Below, one piece after another: positions 25,101 through 37,700 of a stretch of DNA of 64,000 bases; position 1 is the stretch's first letter, and the number at the start of each line of letters is the position of its first letter. The notes under the pieces were generated by a model. The model was not told the DNA's origin, made no database searches, and saw only the letters and a program-made list of their open reading frames with translations. The stretch is from Ciona intestinalis (taxonomy: Eukaryota > Chordata > Ascidiacea > Phlebobranchia > Cionidae), in the NCBI RefSeq assembly GCF_000224145.3, contig NW_004190341.2, forward strand, positions 1 to 64,000. Direction: 5' to 3'. Position numbers and translations under genes: made by a program.

Positions 25101-28100
25101 ACTCCTAATAACCTCATATGACCCCACATAACCTCCTATGACCTATAGTAACCCTATATAACCCCCATTTATACGTGCCCATTCATTAGAGTTGTGCTCT
25201 CTTGTTCCCGTGCGTTAAGTTTTTAATTAATATGATCTTGGTTATCGTATTCAGAAATGTGTATGTTATAGTAGATTGGAAGGCACTTTATGTTTCCATT
25301 CTGTTTTATTGTCGCATACAGAATTATATAACCGTATCCTCCTATAAAATTAATTGTTGGAGCACGATTCGGAAATATGGGATATTATGTGCTAATGTAT
25401 CCATCTTACCCCACAGTAATATATAATAAAGTTAGTCTCTCACCTTCTCTATCGTAGCCAACGATTCTATTTCGTGTTCTTGTCCATGCGCGTCTTTTTC
25501 ATAATACCCAGGGACTGTCCCGGTTACGAAACAAACGAGCGATATAATAATGAAGGCGACTGACGTCAGAGTCCAGATCTTCGCAATGATAGACGATGAC
25601 GGATCTTCCACTACAGACCAAGCTCGTAGTCGAAGCTGGAACATAATATATTAGTTATATGATGAGGTGGGGGCAGATGGAACACCGTTTCATTTTATTT
25701 TCTCGTCCCATTTAATATAAACAATGTTTTACAGAAGTATATAAACGTGAATACTATATTACTAAGGGCTTTCATTTGTTTCTACTAAAACGAAAGCCAA
25801 GATTAAAGTATGAAGCGCCTTCACCTAATAGCGCCTTCACATAATAGCGGCTTATGGCGGGCCGTACCAGTTTGGTGCTTGACGCTGCTATCTTGGTACC
25901 GTAACACGGCGGTGGAATATTAAGTTTTGCCTTGCCATTTATAAAACAATACACCTTAAAATATATAGTAGGGAGGGGGAAGAAGGGACACCTTTTCATT
26001 CTATTTTCTCGTCCCATTTGGTAGTAAACAAAAAACATTCAAAGAAATATAAAACCGTTTCCTCACGACTTCCATAGACCGTTGTAAATTTTTTAAAACA
26101 TGATCAGGATATTTGAATATTATGTGCTAAAGGTGTCCCATCTTCCCCCACCCTACTATATTATTATTAAGTTTTCTAATACATATACACCTCATGCGGG
26201 CTGTCGAGTTAAGACAGTTTCGTTTCATCTTCAGTTACGAACTCTTCCCAAACTAATCTACGTACCGTGTGCAAATTATAAGTGACGTCATCCCATGACG
26301 TCATCTTGGGTAGAAATTTGATTTCTTCCTGCTTTAAATAATACTGCTCCATCTTCTGCGATATATTCTTCATGTTGAGACCAGTGAGCGTTGTGGCGGT
26401 CTGGCATAAACATTAAGTAAGTAATTTGTTTACATGTGAAGCCGTTTGGACAAATACAAAACAGTAAACAGTGGGGTAAGAAGGACATTCAAAGAAATAT
26501 AAAACTGTATCCTCACGACTCTCATAGACCGTTATAAATTGTTCAAAACACGATTATCATACACTGGTTTCACTTATTAGTTATTAGTAGTGAAATACAC
26601 AGCACCATATAGGAAGGGGAAGAAGGGACACCATTTAATTTCATTTTCTCGTCCCATTTTGTAGTAAACAAAGAACATTCAAAGAATTATAAACCGTATT
26701 CCCACGACTCCCATATAAAACACGATCAGGATATTTGGATATTATGCCCAAAAGGTGTCCCATCTTTCCCCACCTTACCACCCTATATAGTATAACTGTG
26801 GGGTAAGATGGATAACGACAAATACCGTTTGCAAAATATCCTATGTTTAAAACACGATGAGGATATTTGGATATCAGGTTCTAACAGTATCTTACCCCAT
26901 CGTACGTAACTTTGTGAGTGTTTTGGATTTATATTTGTATTAACACAGCCATATATACGTTGTAGTTATTATAGCCCATACCTCTAACCTCTCTGTACAA
27001 CAAGCATCGAGCAAACATAAGTCAATTTCCCAATATTTCATCTCCTCGCTCAACCGCATCGCGCATACAGATTTCGGGGCATGGATGGAAGCTGAGGTTA
27101 TTGAATAAGTGAATGTGACTTGTTTATCCTCGCATGGCGGGCAACGACAGTCGTTATAACACGGGTGTTCTGTTTTATACACCTCGTGCCCACTTACAAG
27201 TTACCACGTATGTAACTTATTTATCCTCGCATGGCGGGGCAACGACAGTCTTTATAACACACGTGTTCTGTTTCATACACCTCATGCCCACTTACAAGTT
27301 ACCACGTATGTAACTTATTTATCCTCGCATGGCGGGGCAACGACAGTCGTTATAACACGGGTGTTCTGCTTCATACACCTCGTGCCCACTTACAAGTTAC
27401 CACGTATGTAACTTATTTATCCTCGCATGACGGGTCATGACGTAACAAGTTATGACGTAACAAGAGATGACGTAACAAATCATGACGTATACCTCCTCTG
27501 TAAGCCGCCATAATATAAAGAAACGACTCCGGATCTCGGTCGAAAAAGTATTCGGTGCCTACGTCACTGTCTTTGACATCATTATTTTTTACGTCATAAA
27601 ATCTGACGTCATCGCAAAGAAGCGCCAAGCTCGCCGGAGTTCGGGATCTGTTTGTGGAATGAATTATTGATCGAAGTTTTCTAGAACATCCTGACGTCAT
27701 CTGATCTATGACGTCACAGGGGGATGGTTTGGATTAAGTTAATTAATTGATTGATTAATTAAACAAATGAGGAAGTTGTTATGTTTAGGGTCTGGCGCTC
27801 TGTGTTGTATATTATTATATTGAACATTGGGGTGTGGTCCATGTTTTCATTCTCTTTTTTCTTTTCGTGCTATGTTTATAACAACAAGTACAACTGTAAT
27901 TTCATTCGTTTTTTTTACCTGGAAAAAGCTTAACGTTTTACAATCTGTTCTAGTCTAATGGGGTGCTATTGGACTTGGGATGTAGGCCACAGTTGTTTTA
28001 TATACATACACATTATATTCTATCGTAACAAGGCATGTTATGGGATCACCTGGGAGATAGCTATGCTACAGTTCCCCATTACTACTTCGTCAGTATTCCA

Positions 28101-28312
28101 AGTCCCTTAGCACATACCTTAGTGTAGGGAACACTATATTTATAAGGGTAGGGACCTACAATAAGTCTAGCCATGGGACCTGCGATGTAAACCGGAGAAA
28201 TACTCAAAATAGCTTACTTGGTTTTATAAAGCTTTGCGAGTCTGCTGCGTGGAAGTCGGTCAAGTTGTTTTGGTTTCAAAATAAACTTTCTCCCGCCGAC
28301 GTTTAGGTTCAT
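22135..28312 (-). CDS. Voltage-gated potassium channel subunit of the Kv2 superfamily, closest to Kv5/KCNF1
   Basis: Six-transmembrane plasma-membrane K+ channel subunit. Exons: 28218-28312, 27493-27647, 26982-27091, 26266-26400, 25444-25635, 24418-24597, 23896-24030, 23546-23678, 23240-23382, 22712-22866, 22135-22348; phases close to 1,647 nt (548 aa). The T1 domain begins MNLNVGGRKF and carries an exact HX5CX20CC zinc motif (H of IHAPKSVC to CC of LLDACC). S4 is VFRIMRVLRIFRLGR with five arginines at three-residue spacing. The pore has TVGYGD (G368-G370). S6 reads SFLVGVIAIAMPIHPI: the bend motif is PIHP, as I recall for Kv5.1, not the PxP of conducting Kv2 channels. That suggests a modulatory, electrically silent subunit (inference). 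The start Met is tentative; an in-frame upstream extension or exon is possible. A 6-nt alternative donor at 26988 stays in frame. Confidence 0.9.
24700..25165. repeat. About 20-bp minisatellite (ACCCCATATGACCTATAGTA) in a Kv intron
   Basis: Roughly 22 imperfect units with the skeleton CCCCATATGACC(C/T)(C/A)TAGTAA run between the S1 exon and the S2-S3 exon. Units vary mostly at two positions and are occasionally shortened. Confidence 0.95.
25963..26162 (+). mobile_element. TIR element family A, copy in a Kv intron
   Basis: Full-length copy in the intron between the exons 26266-26400 and 25444-25635. A truncated copy lies nearby at about 25665-25730. Confidence 0.88.
26607..26785 (+). mobile_element. 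TIR element family A, copy in a Kv intron, internally shortened
   Basis: Both ends are present (AGGAAGGGGAAGAAGGGACA and GTGTCCCATCTTTCCCCACC) but part of the internal CATAGACCGTTG block is missing. Fragments of further copies flank it (26465-26560 and 26795-26905). Confidence 0.8.
27110..27430 (-). repeat. 98-bp tandem repeat, three and a fraction copies, in a Kv intron
   Basis: TTATCCTCGCATGGCGGG recurs near 27124, 27218, 27317 and 27416 with about 98-bp spacing. Each unit continues through AACGACAGTCGTTATAACAC and ACACCTCGTGCCCACTTACA. Single copies of the same element are dispersed over the window, in both orientations. Confidence 0.93.
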
Positions 28313-28394
28313 TCCGCCATCAGTAGAAGTGTCGTATCTGGTGTATGGGTATATGGACGTTATATACAGCATTTCGTATCTGGTGTATAAGTTA

Positions 28395-28590
28395 AGTAGA
28401 GTGAGGTAAAATGGGACACCTTTAGTACATAATACCCAAATATCCTGATCGTGTTTTAAACAATTAACAACGGTCTTTGGGAGTCGTGAGGATACGGTTT
28501 TATAATTCTTTGAATGTTCTTTGTTTACTTCCAAATGGGATGATAAAATAAAATGCAAATGTGTCCCATCTCCCCCCACCCTACTATGTA
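28395..28590 (-). mobile_element. TIR element family A, copy
   Basis: Full-length copy about 80 bp upstream of the assigned Kv start codon. Confidence 0.85.
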
Positions 28591-29406
28591 TAGTACTGTG
28601 GGGTAAAATGGACACCAACACAACGTTAGCACATTACCCTGTATTTACTGATCGGGGATAAGTAAATTTCTTTTCTGGTAAAAACAGAAGATTTATTATA
28701 CCAATGCTTCGTCTGTTTGATAATTTTTTAACCAGTTTAATACCAAGAAACAAACGTATTTCCCAAATTAAGGCGATCCTATGCTTGTATTATGGGTTAA
28801 ATATCTGGGCTCCCATATACATAAACTTAAAACCTGTTTTTATTTTATTTTTCACCTCTAGGCGAAACAACAACCTATTTTCCCACTTACACCGCTGGCT
28901 TTTATTCCCGAAACTACCAAGTATAAAATACGACGTTTCTTATAATAGCTCAATTATAGCTAATACGAAAGTCAACTTTAAAACTCAATCTGGTTTCAAA
29001 ACACTTCAATACTAACATAACATGCACGAAAAAACCTACTCTGTTACTTTTATATCTTAATTTATATTCTTGTTAACCAAGTCCAAGTCGCCGAACCTTG
29101 ATTTTGTAAGATTTTAAATCTTTACAACCAAAATTTCGATCAATTTTAATCAATAATACAACAACCATTAGCCTTAGCTTTAGCCTCGCTATCTCAGACT
29201 TCGAACTGTTTATAGTTTTCCTTATGTTTATAACCAAATATTCCCAATTAATGCCCTGTATGAAACATCTGCTCAGCACTTATTTAGCTCTGATTGTCTG
29301 AATAATCGTAACTTATTTATCCTCGCGTGGCGGGCAACGGCAGTCGTTATAAAACATTTTTTTTTGTATTTTTTTATAAAAAAATCCGTTTTACATAACA
29401 TGTCGT

Positions 29407-29602
29407 ACAGTAAGGTGGGGGAAGATGGGACACATTTTTACTCTATTTTCTCATCCCATTTATTAGTAAACAAAAACCTTAAAAGAACGATAAAACCACA
29501 TCCTCACGACTCTTATAGACCGTTGTTAATTGTTTAAAACACAATCAGGATATTTGGATATTATGTGCTAAAGGTGTCCCATCTTCCCCCACCCTACTAT
29601 AT
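29407..29602 (+). mobile_element. TIR element family A, copy
   Basis: Full-length, with intact inverted ends (TAAGGTGGGGGAAGATGGGA and CATCTTCCCCCACCCTACTA). Confidence 0.9.
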
Positions 29603-30799
29603 AACCTCTTCTATAATCTAGTCTTCTTTAGCATTGATAATCAACATAGTTTAAAACATCTGCTCAACATGAGTTTAGCTAAGTCTGAGTAAAATAAAGT
29701 TTCGTGTTTTAAGTTAGAAGCGACTAAGCCCATATACAAGCGTACTTTAACGACTGTTGTTTTATCGCTCTTTTCGATTTGACTTTTTTTATTGTGGGCA
29801 AAAAAAAATATATTTATTATTGGTATTTAAGCAGTTTTTACCCCTAGTAGGTTTTGTTACTGTCAGTCCTATTTAACGTCGAAATGGCTTATAAAGTAAC
29901 TTTCTCACGCCACGCATGACATTTAAAATGTTTTTTTTTCCCGAATGAGGATACGTTAATATAAAGAATAAATATTAATATTCTATATTAACTTGCCATT
30001 AATACAATGTATATAATAAACAACATAAACCAATTAAAATAAACAAACAAACTAGAAATTTCAAACTTTATGACGAACAATGCTCACCGTGACATCACAA
30101 CCTGCACTGTTACGTCAGCAATGAAACCAACTATGATATCACAAGCTTTTTAATTCAAACTATGGACCAATCAAATTACTGGATTCCCCCTTGCAAATTA
30201 ACAATCGTTTTAATTATGACGTCACAATATATTCTGGAATTAGTTGATTCAACGTAGACAATGGAGCTTATTACGTTGATTAGAAACATGATTTAGGTTT
30301 CTATTTGATTAATTAGTTAGCTGGCTTTGTATGTTGGGGTATTGGATTAATTTCGAATTTAGATTGCTGTGGTAGTATACCTCATGCTCGCTGCCAAGTG
30401 CGTACTATTTTAAATTAATATAAACAATTCGAAACACGTTCTACTAAATACGCAGGGATTATATAACCTTATCTTTACGACTCTAAGAGCGTTGTTAATT
30501 GTTCAAAACAAGATTAGGAAGTATGGGCTATTATGTGCTAACGGTATCCATCTTACCCCACAGAACTGTATATATATTGATACATACAAAACTACAATTA
30601 ATACAAAATACTTACGTTAAAATATGAATATATTCTCTGTTATTACAAACCAAACCAACCGCTTATAATGTACTAACTATATTAAACAACACTAGGTATG
30701 TGTATGTACCTACTTACCTACCCCTGCTACTACACAAGCAAACTAACCAACAAACCAATCGTCGCCTATTTAACAATCAGTATTGTTGCACGCCGCAAT

Positions 30800-31500
30800 C
30801 CTCTATGACGTCATAATTACACAATCGCGCGTAGAAGCGTCGATTGTTGGTGTTGCGGAATCCCTGATTGTTTGAACCCTGTGCAAAGTTCATGCGTATT
30901 ATGACGTCAACACCTTGCTACAAGCGATGACGTGTGACCTGACGACGTCACAAAATGTACATGCGGAAGGGAAATTCCCTGAATACGTCGAATTTTATTT
31001 TTTATTCTCTAAATAAATGTAAATTTTGTGCCATGGCGGCGGGTAAAATACAGGGTACACTGACGTCACTATATGACGCATTGCTGACGTAATCGATGAT
31101 TTATTGAAACAGGAGCAGCGTTAATCAAACGAGGAACAAAATATGAAGAGACCAAGATACATAGAAACAATATTTCGTGCAAGGCTTCTAATGATAATAA
31201 TGGGGATCGTTGACGAAACAATGGTTACTATGGCAACTCAGCTACGTCATTTGGCCGCGCTGAATAATAGGGGTGTGACGTCATGATTTGTGACGTCATT
31301 ACTGCCGAGGGCATGATTTGTTGTGGCGTCATAATTAGTGATGTCATGTTTTTGATGGAAACATAGGAATGTAGGAATAAAAGAAAATAAAAACATAGAA
31401 ATCTTATATCATGATATTAAGATGTCTATGTGACCACGTTGGTCACGTGATAAATAAACGTCAGACACTACAGTGGGAAACATATTATGACGTCACATAT
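30800..31500. promoter_or_regulatory. Cluster of CRE-like TGACGTCA/TGACGTCAT motifs upstream of the Kv gene
   Basis: Full or near-full TGACGTCA palindromes occur near 30804, 30901, 30944, 31060, 31275, 31293 and 31486, with half-site variants between them. This octamer is the classical CREB/ATF site, so a regulatory role is possible. The same motif is also common elsewhere in the window, including inside exons, so it may simply be a locally abundant repeat motif. Confidence 0.3.
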
Positions 31501-31663
31501 AAGAACAATGGGTAACACTGTGACGTCAATTCAACTATTTTTAGAGAAGATATATAACATAGAACGCATTATGCTTTGGAAAAAACGTTCTATGATATAT
31601 TTCATTAAATGCTGTTGCACAGTGTTGGGGAAACCCCCTGTTCCGCGACTCCAAATAGATATC

Positions 31664-34600
31664 TTATACAGAAGAAGACGACGAGGCCGAGGACAACCCA
31701 TGCAGACAAAATCCCCCGTTTTCCTGCGCCGTCGCTTTTACGTCACGATGACGTCGGTGCTCGTGACGTTTATCGTCGACGTCATCGTCGATAAAGTTTA
31801 TGACGTCATTGGGGCGCGCCACGCTTGCTGACGTAGAAGGGGAATCCCGGGTTCTGATACGTTTAATAGAAGATATGAGACGAAGGTTGGTTTCCTCCAA
31901 CCTCGTTATACGATCGTGTTGTTCACGTATAAGAGACTCCTTGCTATCAAGTAAAGCACGAAGTTCGGTTCGCTCACGGTGGTGGGCGGTTTCCACTGTG
32001 GTTAATCTGTGAATGAATACATGAAACTTATTTATCCTTGTTTGCTGTTTAATTTGGGGAATACATATATACACACACACTATAATTAATACATATGCTT
32101 ACTTTTGCCTTGCTTTTAATTATATAAACACCTAACAGCAGGGCTATAGCTCCTCCCCTGGGTTCAAAGAATATGATATCGCTCCTGTTTCAAGTTGGTG
32201 AGGGGGCCGGGGGCAACACCCAACCACCCCTAATGTTCAGCATATGCCGATATACTTTACCCCATATGCCACCTATACACTCCAAAACCTAAATACTTAA
32301 AAACCCACCTCTCCACCATCTCTCTCACTTTCTCCTCTTTCTCCTCCTTTTGTTTCTTCCATTTCTCCTCGGAGGAAACCATCTGCTCCAAACTCCTCTG
32401 AGTCCTCCTCACTTTTTCCACAAGATGCGATTCTTTTGACTCCAGATTACGCTGGACCTCCAACCCTGAACTCACTGAAGCACGAAGACGTTCAACTTCG
32501 GTTTCCAAACGAATAATGCGATCCTCGTACTAAATATATATATGATGTTTATGTTAGTTAGTTATGATATCTATGTTAATTTTTTTACTTTAATACATTG
32601 TGTTAAAATCTCTATACTGTTATACATAAAGTACAAAGATATTGATAATAAACAATAAAACAAAGTAATTACAAAGAAATATTAAAGTTTAAGAGAAAAG
32701 CATAAATTTTAGACCAGAGTTGGCCCATTTACCCCAACACTCAGGGTGCTTTAACCCATTAGTGACCACTGGGTTGGAGCAATTGCCCCTAAGTGTCTAA
32801 GGACACATCAGTATCGAGCATTGAACCCGGTATCCTTCGGTTACAATGTATTTGCCTCACCATTAAGCTATAAAGACTTTTGGGCAACAAAACTACCCGA
32901 AATATAGTTAAAACTTTCCAAAATAACTCACGTCTTTAGGAGTCAACACGGTATGCCCGTCTTCATTCTTTTCCTTATTAGGAGTTGCTACGTTGTTTAA
33001 TATCCATTGTGCTGTGCGTGCTTCGGGGGATAGGGGGCCTTCAGGGGTCGAGGGGGGTAACGTGGGGTTCTGTTGGGGTTCGGGGGGTTTTATGGGGTTG
33101 CTGGGTTTGTGGTGGCTGCTACGACGGCCCTGGATGGTTAATTTATTAATTAGTGGTTAATATTGTAATCAATAGTTTTACTAATATATAATGACACTAT
33201 TGTAATAATTATTTAAACAGGTCCCATTTTACCTAACCCTAATGTCCCATTTTACCCCACCTTACTGTCCCATCTTACCCCAACCTAAGTTCCCATGTTC
33301 TATCTTACCCCAACCTATTTAAACATGTCCCATCTTACCCCAAACAACGATCCCATCTTACCCCAAACCTATTTAAACATGTTCCATCTTACCCCAACCC
33401 AATGTCCCATCTTACCCTAACCAACCAAACGTGTCCCGTCTTACCCCCAACCCATTGTCCCACCTTACCATAACCAATTAAACATGTTCCATCTTACCCC
33501 AACCTACCATATATTTACCACAATCATAACCACATACCTGGTTCTGAGGATTATGGGGTTGTTTCTGTTGTGTGGCAGATGTGGCGTGCCGTGACGTCTT
33601 GACACGTGCCGCGTTGGAGGTCGCGACAACCACTCGTGACTTGACAGCGGTCACTGGTGCGGTTACGAAGCCGTCTTGATCTTTACTCGACATTGAGTTT
33701 TCTGTTGGGGTGTGATGATATGCGTTAGATATATATACGTATCGATATATATATATGGTGATTTAAGTATATAATAAACACAGATTTTCGGGGAGACAGC
33801 GAGCATGAGGTACTCACCATTCTGCCTCATACGTCGTTCATTTGACGGCGACTCCCCTTCTACAATCTCGCTCAACTCTAATATTGCATCGTGTTCGTCC
33901 AGAGCAAGATGGAGGGTCGGAATCTTTGACCCCGATGTCCGAACAGTATCCGCACTTCCCCTCCTCGCAGGAGTATACACACGATGCGAGGGAAGGCAAG
34001 GAACCGACATCTTCCGGTCTCCTCCTCCTCCTAAAGAGGACCTCGGTTTCGGAAGAGGTTTCTCATTTTTGCTCCTGAACTGAAGCCCCTTTTTAAGCTG
34101 GGCAGAATGCACTGGAGCGGAGAGGATGGACTGCGCTGACATTAACACATCATCATCTTCTTTTCCCCCGTCCATCTTCGCATCTCTATTGATCCTAACA
34201 TCGCTTGAGGAGGAGTTAGTTGCTGTTGTGGTCGACGACTCCCGTGACGACAACGATGAATCTTTGCTTCTCGTTTCCTCGCTGTCTTCGACACTAGGGG
34301 GAGTAGAGGGCTCGAGATATATCTTGGCTCGTCTATGTTGAGCAGGGGAATTGGTGTACGTCACAGTTTCCGATCCAAAGACGGTTTCAAGATGTTTAGA
34401 TGAAGTTGTTTTGCTGGGGTATTGTTGTGGTGTAGCTGTAATAATGGGTATTGTTACATCACATGAAAAGTTTAATAAATACAGAATAATAGATTCTTTT
34501 ATGATTTTTACAACATGTCAAAAAGTGACAATTTTTGCAAACAGAATAAAAATGATGGTCCAGCATACTGTAGGGGTGTGTCTATGGTATAATGAGCTTT

Positions 34601-34736
34601 GGGATATTCTATTTTATACAAGTGAACTCCACACCTTGCACTTTTTAATGAATTTGTCAAAACAACAAAATTTACTTTTCTGCTTGTTGTTCCCGTATTG
34701 TGCGTTGTTTCGTTCTTGTTGGCGAGTTTTACCTCT

Positions 34737-34768
<32 letters not shown>

Positions 34769-37700
34769 GGTGGTAGGCAGGGTTAGCGTACATCAACGCC
34801 GGTTGTTGTTCTTGTTGTTGTTTGTTAAACACAAGGTTTTCCGTTGATGAAAGTGGCCATCCTATGTTGTTGTTGTTGTTGATTGATGCCTGAGGAAATT
34901 TAATGTTGATATTAATTATTTAGTGAGTAAGATTAACAAGGGTAATTTTTAATACTTGATTTTTATTATTTCACAAATTTTTAGTTTTTTGTAAAATATA
35001 AAATAATTTACAAAATAGTTTACCAAACCGTTTATGAATAAAAATAATAATTAATTAATAAACTCAAAGTTAATAAATTTAAATTAATTAATAAACTTAA
35101 AGTAATTAATTAAGGAACTCACCGGCAAAGCTGAATGGCTAACGTGGTGGGAAGGGGAATACCCGTTTGCGAAACCTGACGCATCACAATCGAAATGTCC
35201 GTTCGTAAAATCCCGTAAATCACCCATGGAAGCTGCTGCCCCGCCCCCGTATTTACGACCAATCATAGGCGTGCTACTCGAACCTGGGGTGAGCTCCGAT
35301 CCACTAGGAGGAGATAGAGGGTTAAGGAATAAATATTTGTTTAAAAAAAAAACTGAAATGAAATTTAGTGTTGTGATCATCACTATATCACTATACAAGA
35401 ACCGTTCAACTATATGAACATCAGATCAGGGTCAGATTCGCGGAATTTATTATAAAAAATGAAATTTATTCATATAAATATAAGGCAATTGCGTCATGAA
35501 ATAAACAAAAAATTGAATGTTGTTTTTTTAGCAGAGAAGGTGGAAAATATTCAGTATAACCATTTTCTTACATATATACATCATTTTATGGGAACAGATC
35601 GAAAAATCACTCAAAAAGAGTCAAAATAAAGACACATATGTGTTCAAAAAATCAAACCAAATGTGTTGATTTTTCGAACACAAGTGATTTTTTCTGTAAT
35701 AAAGACACATATATGAACTAATATCCACCAGCTTACCCAACAATGGAAGGATCCTCCACAATTTGTTCCAGATGATGCGACGCCGATGTTTTACGATGCG
35801 GGGGGGTGATGGTGGGGCTTTCTAATGCTTCCGTTATCTTCTGCAGGATTGGGGGTAGCGAGCCTAACTCATTGACCACTGTCTGTGGGGGTTAAGTTGG
35901 TGATTAGGTAATTGGTAATTTTTCTTATTATTTGTGTATAAAAAAATTACTCTTTTCGAGCGATTTTTCCCGAAATTTATTAAATAAAAATTTATTACTT
36001 TTTTAATCCAAAATTACCCGATAATTTGTGTTTTAAAAAAAACTGTATTTCTGATATATTTTATTTCTGTAAATTAGTTAGTTGATAATAAATGATTATT
36101 AAATATTTATGTCTAAAAAATCAAGAAAACCTTTCACACCGACAATAAAAACGCCAAGGCATGGAACCTATCGCTTAAGCTTCATATTATTTAATTTATA
36201 ATTAGTGAACAACCACCATCATAACACAAGCCCACCTGTTCCAGCGTAGGTATAACTTCAACAAAGAAAGAGTGAAGTTTCGCGAACTCCTTCCCGAGGT
36301 CGACGAACCCCTCAAATCCCTTACATAACGAGGGTACGTGGGGGTCCGACACGTTGGATATGAAACCCCCCATGTCGTCCCATTTCTCGCGAATGAAAAC
36401 ATCCATGAACTTCATGTATTCTTCTTTACTGCCGAATCTGAGGGAAATAATGATTTCAGCAACTTTTGCGCAGTAAATAAGCAAGTTATTTAAACAAAAT
36501 TACTGGAAAACAAAACAGATTATGATGTAAGAAGGCCATCTAAGGTTTTAGGTTGTTTTCTATGTTAATTTTGCCAATTTGATTACAAAAATAAAAACTT
36601 TTGTGAGTTATTGGAAGGATTTTGGAAAGTTCAAGCAAGTTTTGGGTGTGCAGAAGTCATTTTTCTGTAGTTTTTAAGGAATTAACAAGTTTTTAATAGT
36701 ACTTTTTGTGTAAAATTTTACGATTTTTTTACCAACATAGGTTGCAAACAGAGCAATGGGCCAACCCTGTACCAAATTCCAGGTCCTATAGCATGCCTTC
36801 TAGCTTTACAGCATACAGAATACATTAATCCAACAATACCTGCTTCTATTAGCAAGATTCTGAATAACTTTCGCGATCAACGTCAGCGTGCGCGACGTCT
36901 TCGGATCCGGGATCTCGTTTGCGAGTCCGAATAGACTTGGGTTGAGAATGGCCGGGCATAGAAGACGAAGGAATAATGAAGCTGTGACGAGACGATTCGC
37001 GATACGAGGTCGATTGTTCGCCTCACAATGAAGACGCCATTGTGACATCACTTCTCGGAGCTCAGACGGAAAGTTACTGGAAAAGTATAAAATCTTTATA
37101 AAAAAATTTAAAGTAATAATATTTAGAAATAAGGTTGCTGAAGCTATTGCAGTGTGTGGATAATGAGTTGGTTTGATTATTTAAATCAGCGTTTCTTAAA
37201 CTTGGGTAAATTTATCCCATCGTGTAAACTCCTCGTATTTAGAGGGTGAATGAACTACCAATTGAATTCCACATCAGTTCAACTGATGTAATTAGTTGTT
37301 TTCGCTTTTTAATAAATGAAGGCCATATTACATATTGTGGGTAAATCTGATAAGCATCTTTGTTAAAAGGGTAAAGCACACAAAAAAGTTTAAGAAACAC
37401 TGGATTAAATGATCACCAAACTCAGAATTAAACCAGGAATCACCTGGGTTGCAAGACACGCCACCCCAGTGAGCCTTGAACCCGGTACTTACTTAACGGA
37501 GGAAGTAATCTTACAGAGGGCAATCTCGCAACTCATTTGTAAATTCTTCTGGTTTGCATCCAAGGAGGCGTGAGGGGGGAGTCGGCTGCCGTCTACCTCA
37601 CAATCCTCTTCCATTGAAAACAATGCACTTATGAATTCTCCTGTGATGTCATAATGTAAGTTTGTGAAGTCATAATAAAAGTAATATAAAATACAAAAGT

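Larger units (their letters stand above)
28313..31663. other. Spacer between the Kv gene 5' end and RasGAP 3' end
   Basis: It contains TIR-element copies (28395-28590, 29407-29602), a diverged one (about 30430-30570) and a cluster of palindromic TGACGTCA-type octamers from about 30800 to 31500. An open frame at 28704-29015 (+) has no recognisable domain and no splice or codon support. The Kv promoter should lie in this spacer. Confidence 0.5.

Noticed and set aside
24700..25165. Possible CRISPR-like array (regular 20-bp repeats)
   Set aside because: Repeats are directly adjacent without unique spacers, and the locus is a eukaryotic intron; it is a minisatellite.
26288..26488. Reading of the Kv linker exon as NAHWSQHEEYIAEDGA
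   Set aside because: This frame is out of phase with both neighbouring exons. The phase-0 frame (LTGLNMKNISQKMEQYYLKQ) is open across the exon and fits the T1-S1 linker.
28704..29015. 103-aa plus-strand ORF starting MLRLFDNFLTSLIPRN
   Set aside because: No recognisable domain, AT-driven codon content, no splice context; probably chance.
31487..32012. Plus-strand ORFs (114, 61 and 70 aa)
   Set aside because: Antisense shadows of the last RasGAP exon, whose frame closes in phase with all upstream exons and encodes a conserved coiled coil.
33805..34341. Plus-strand ORFs (92, 78 and 71 aa)
   Set aside because: Antisense shadows of the large Ser-rich RasGAP exon 33818-34435.
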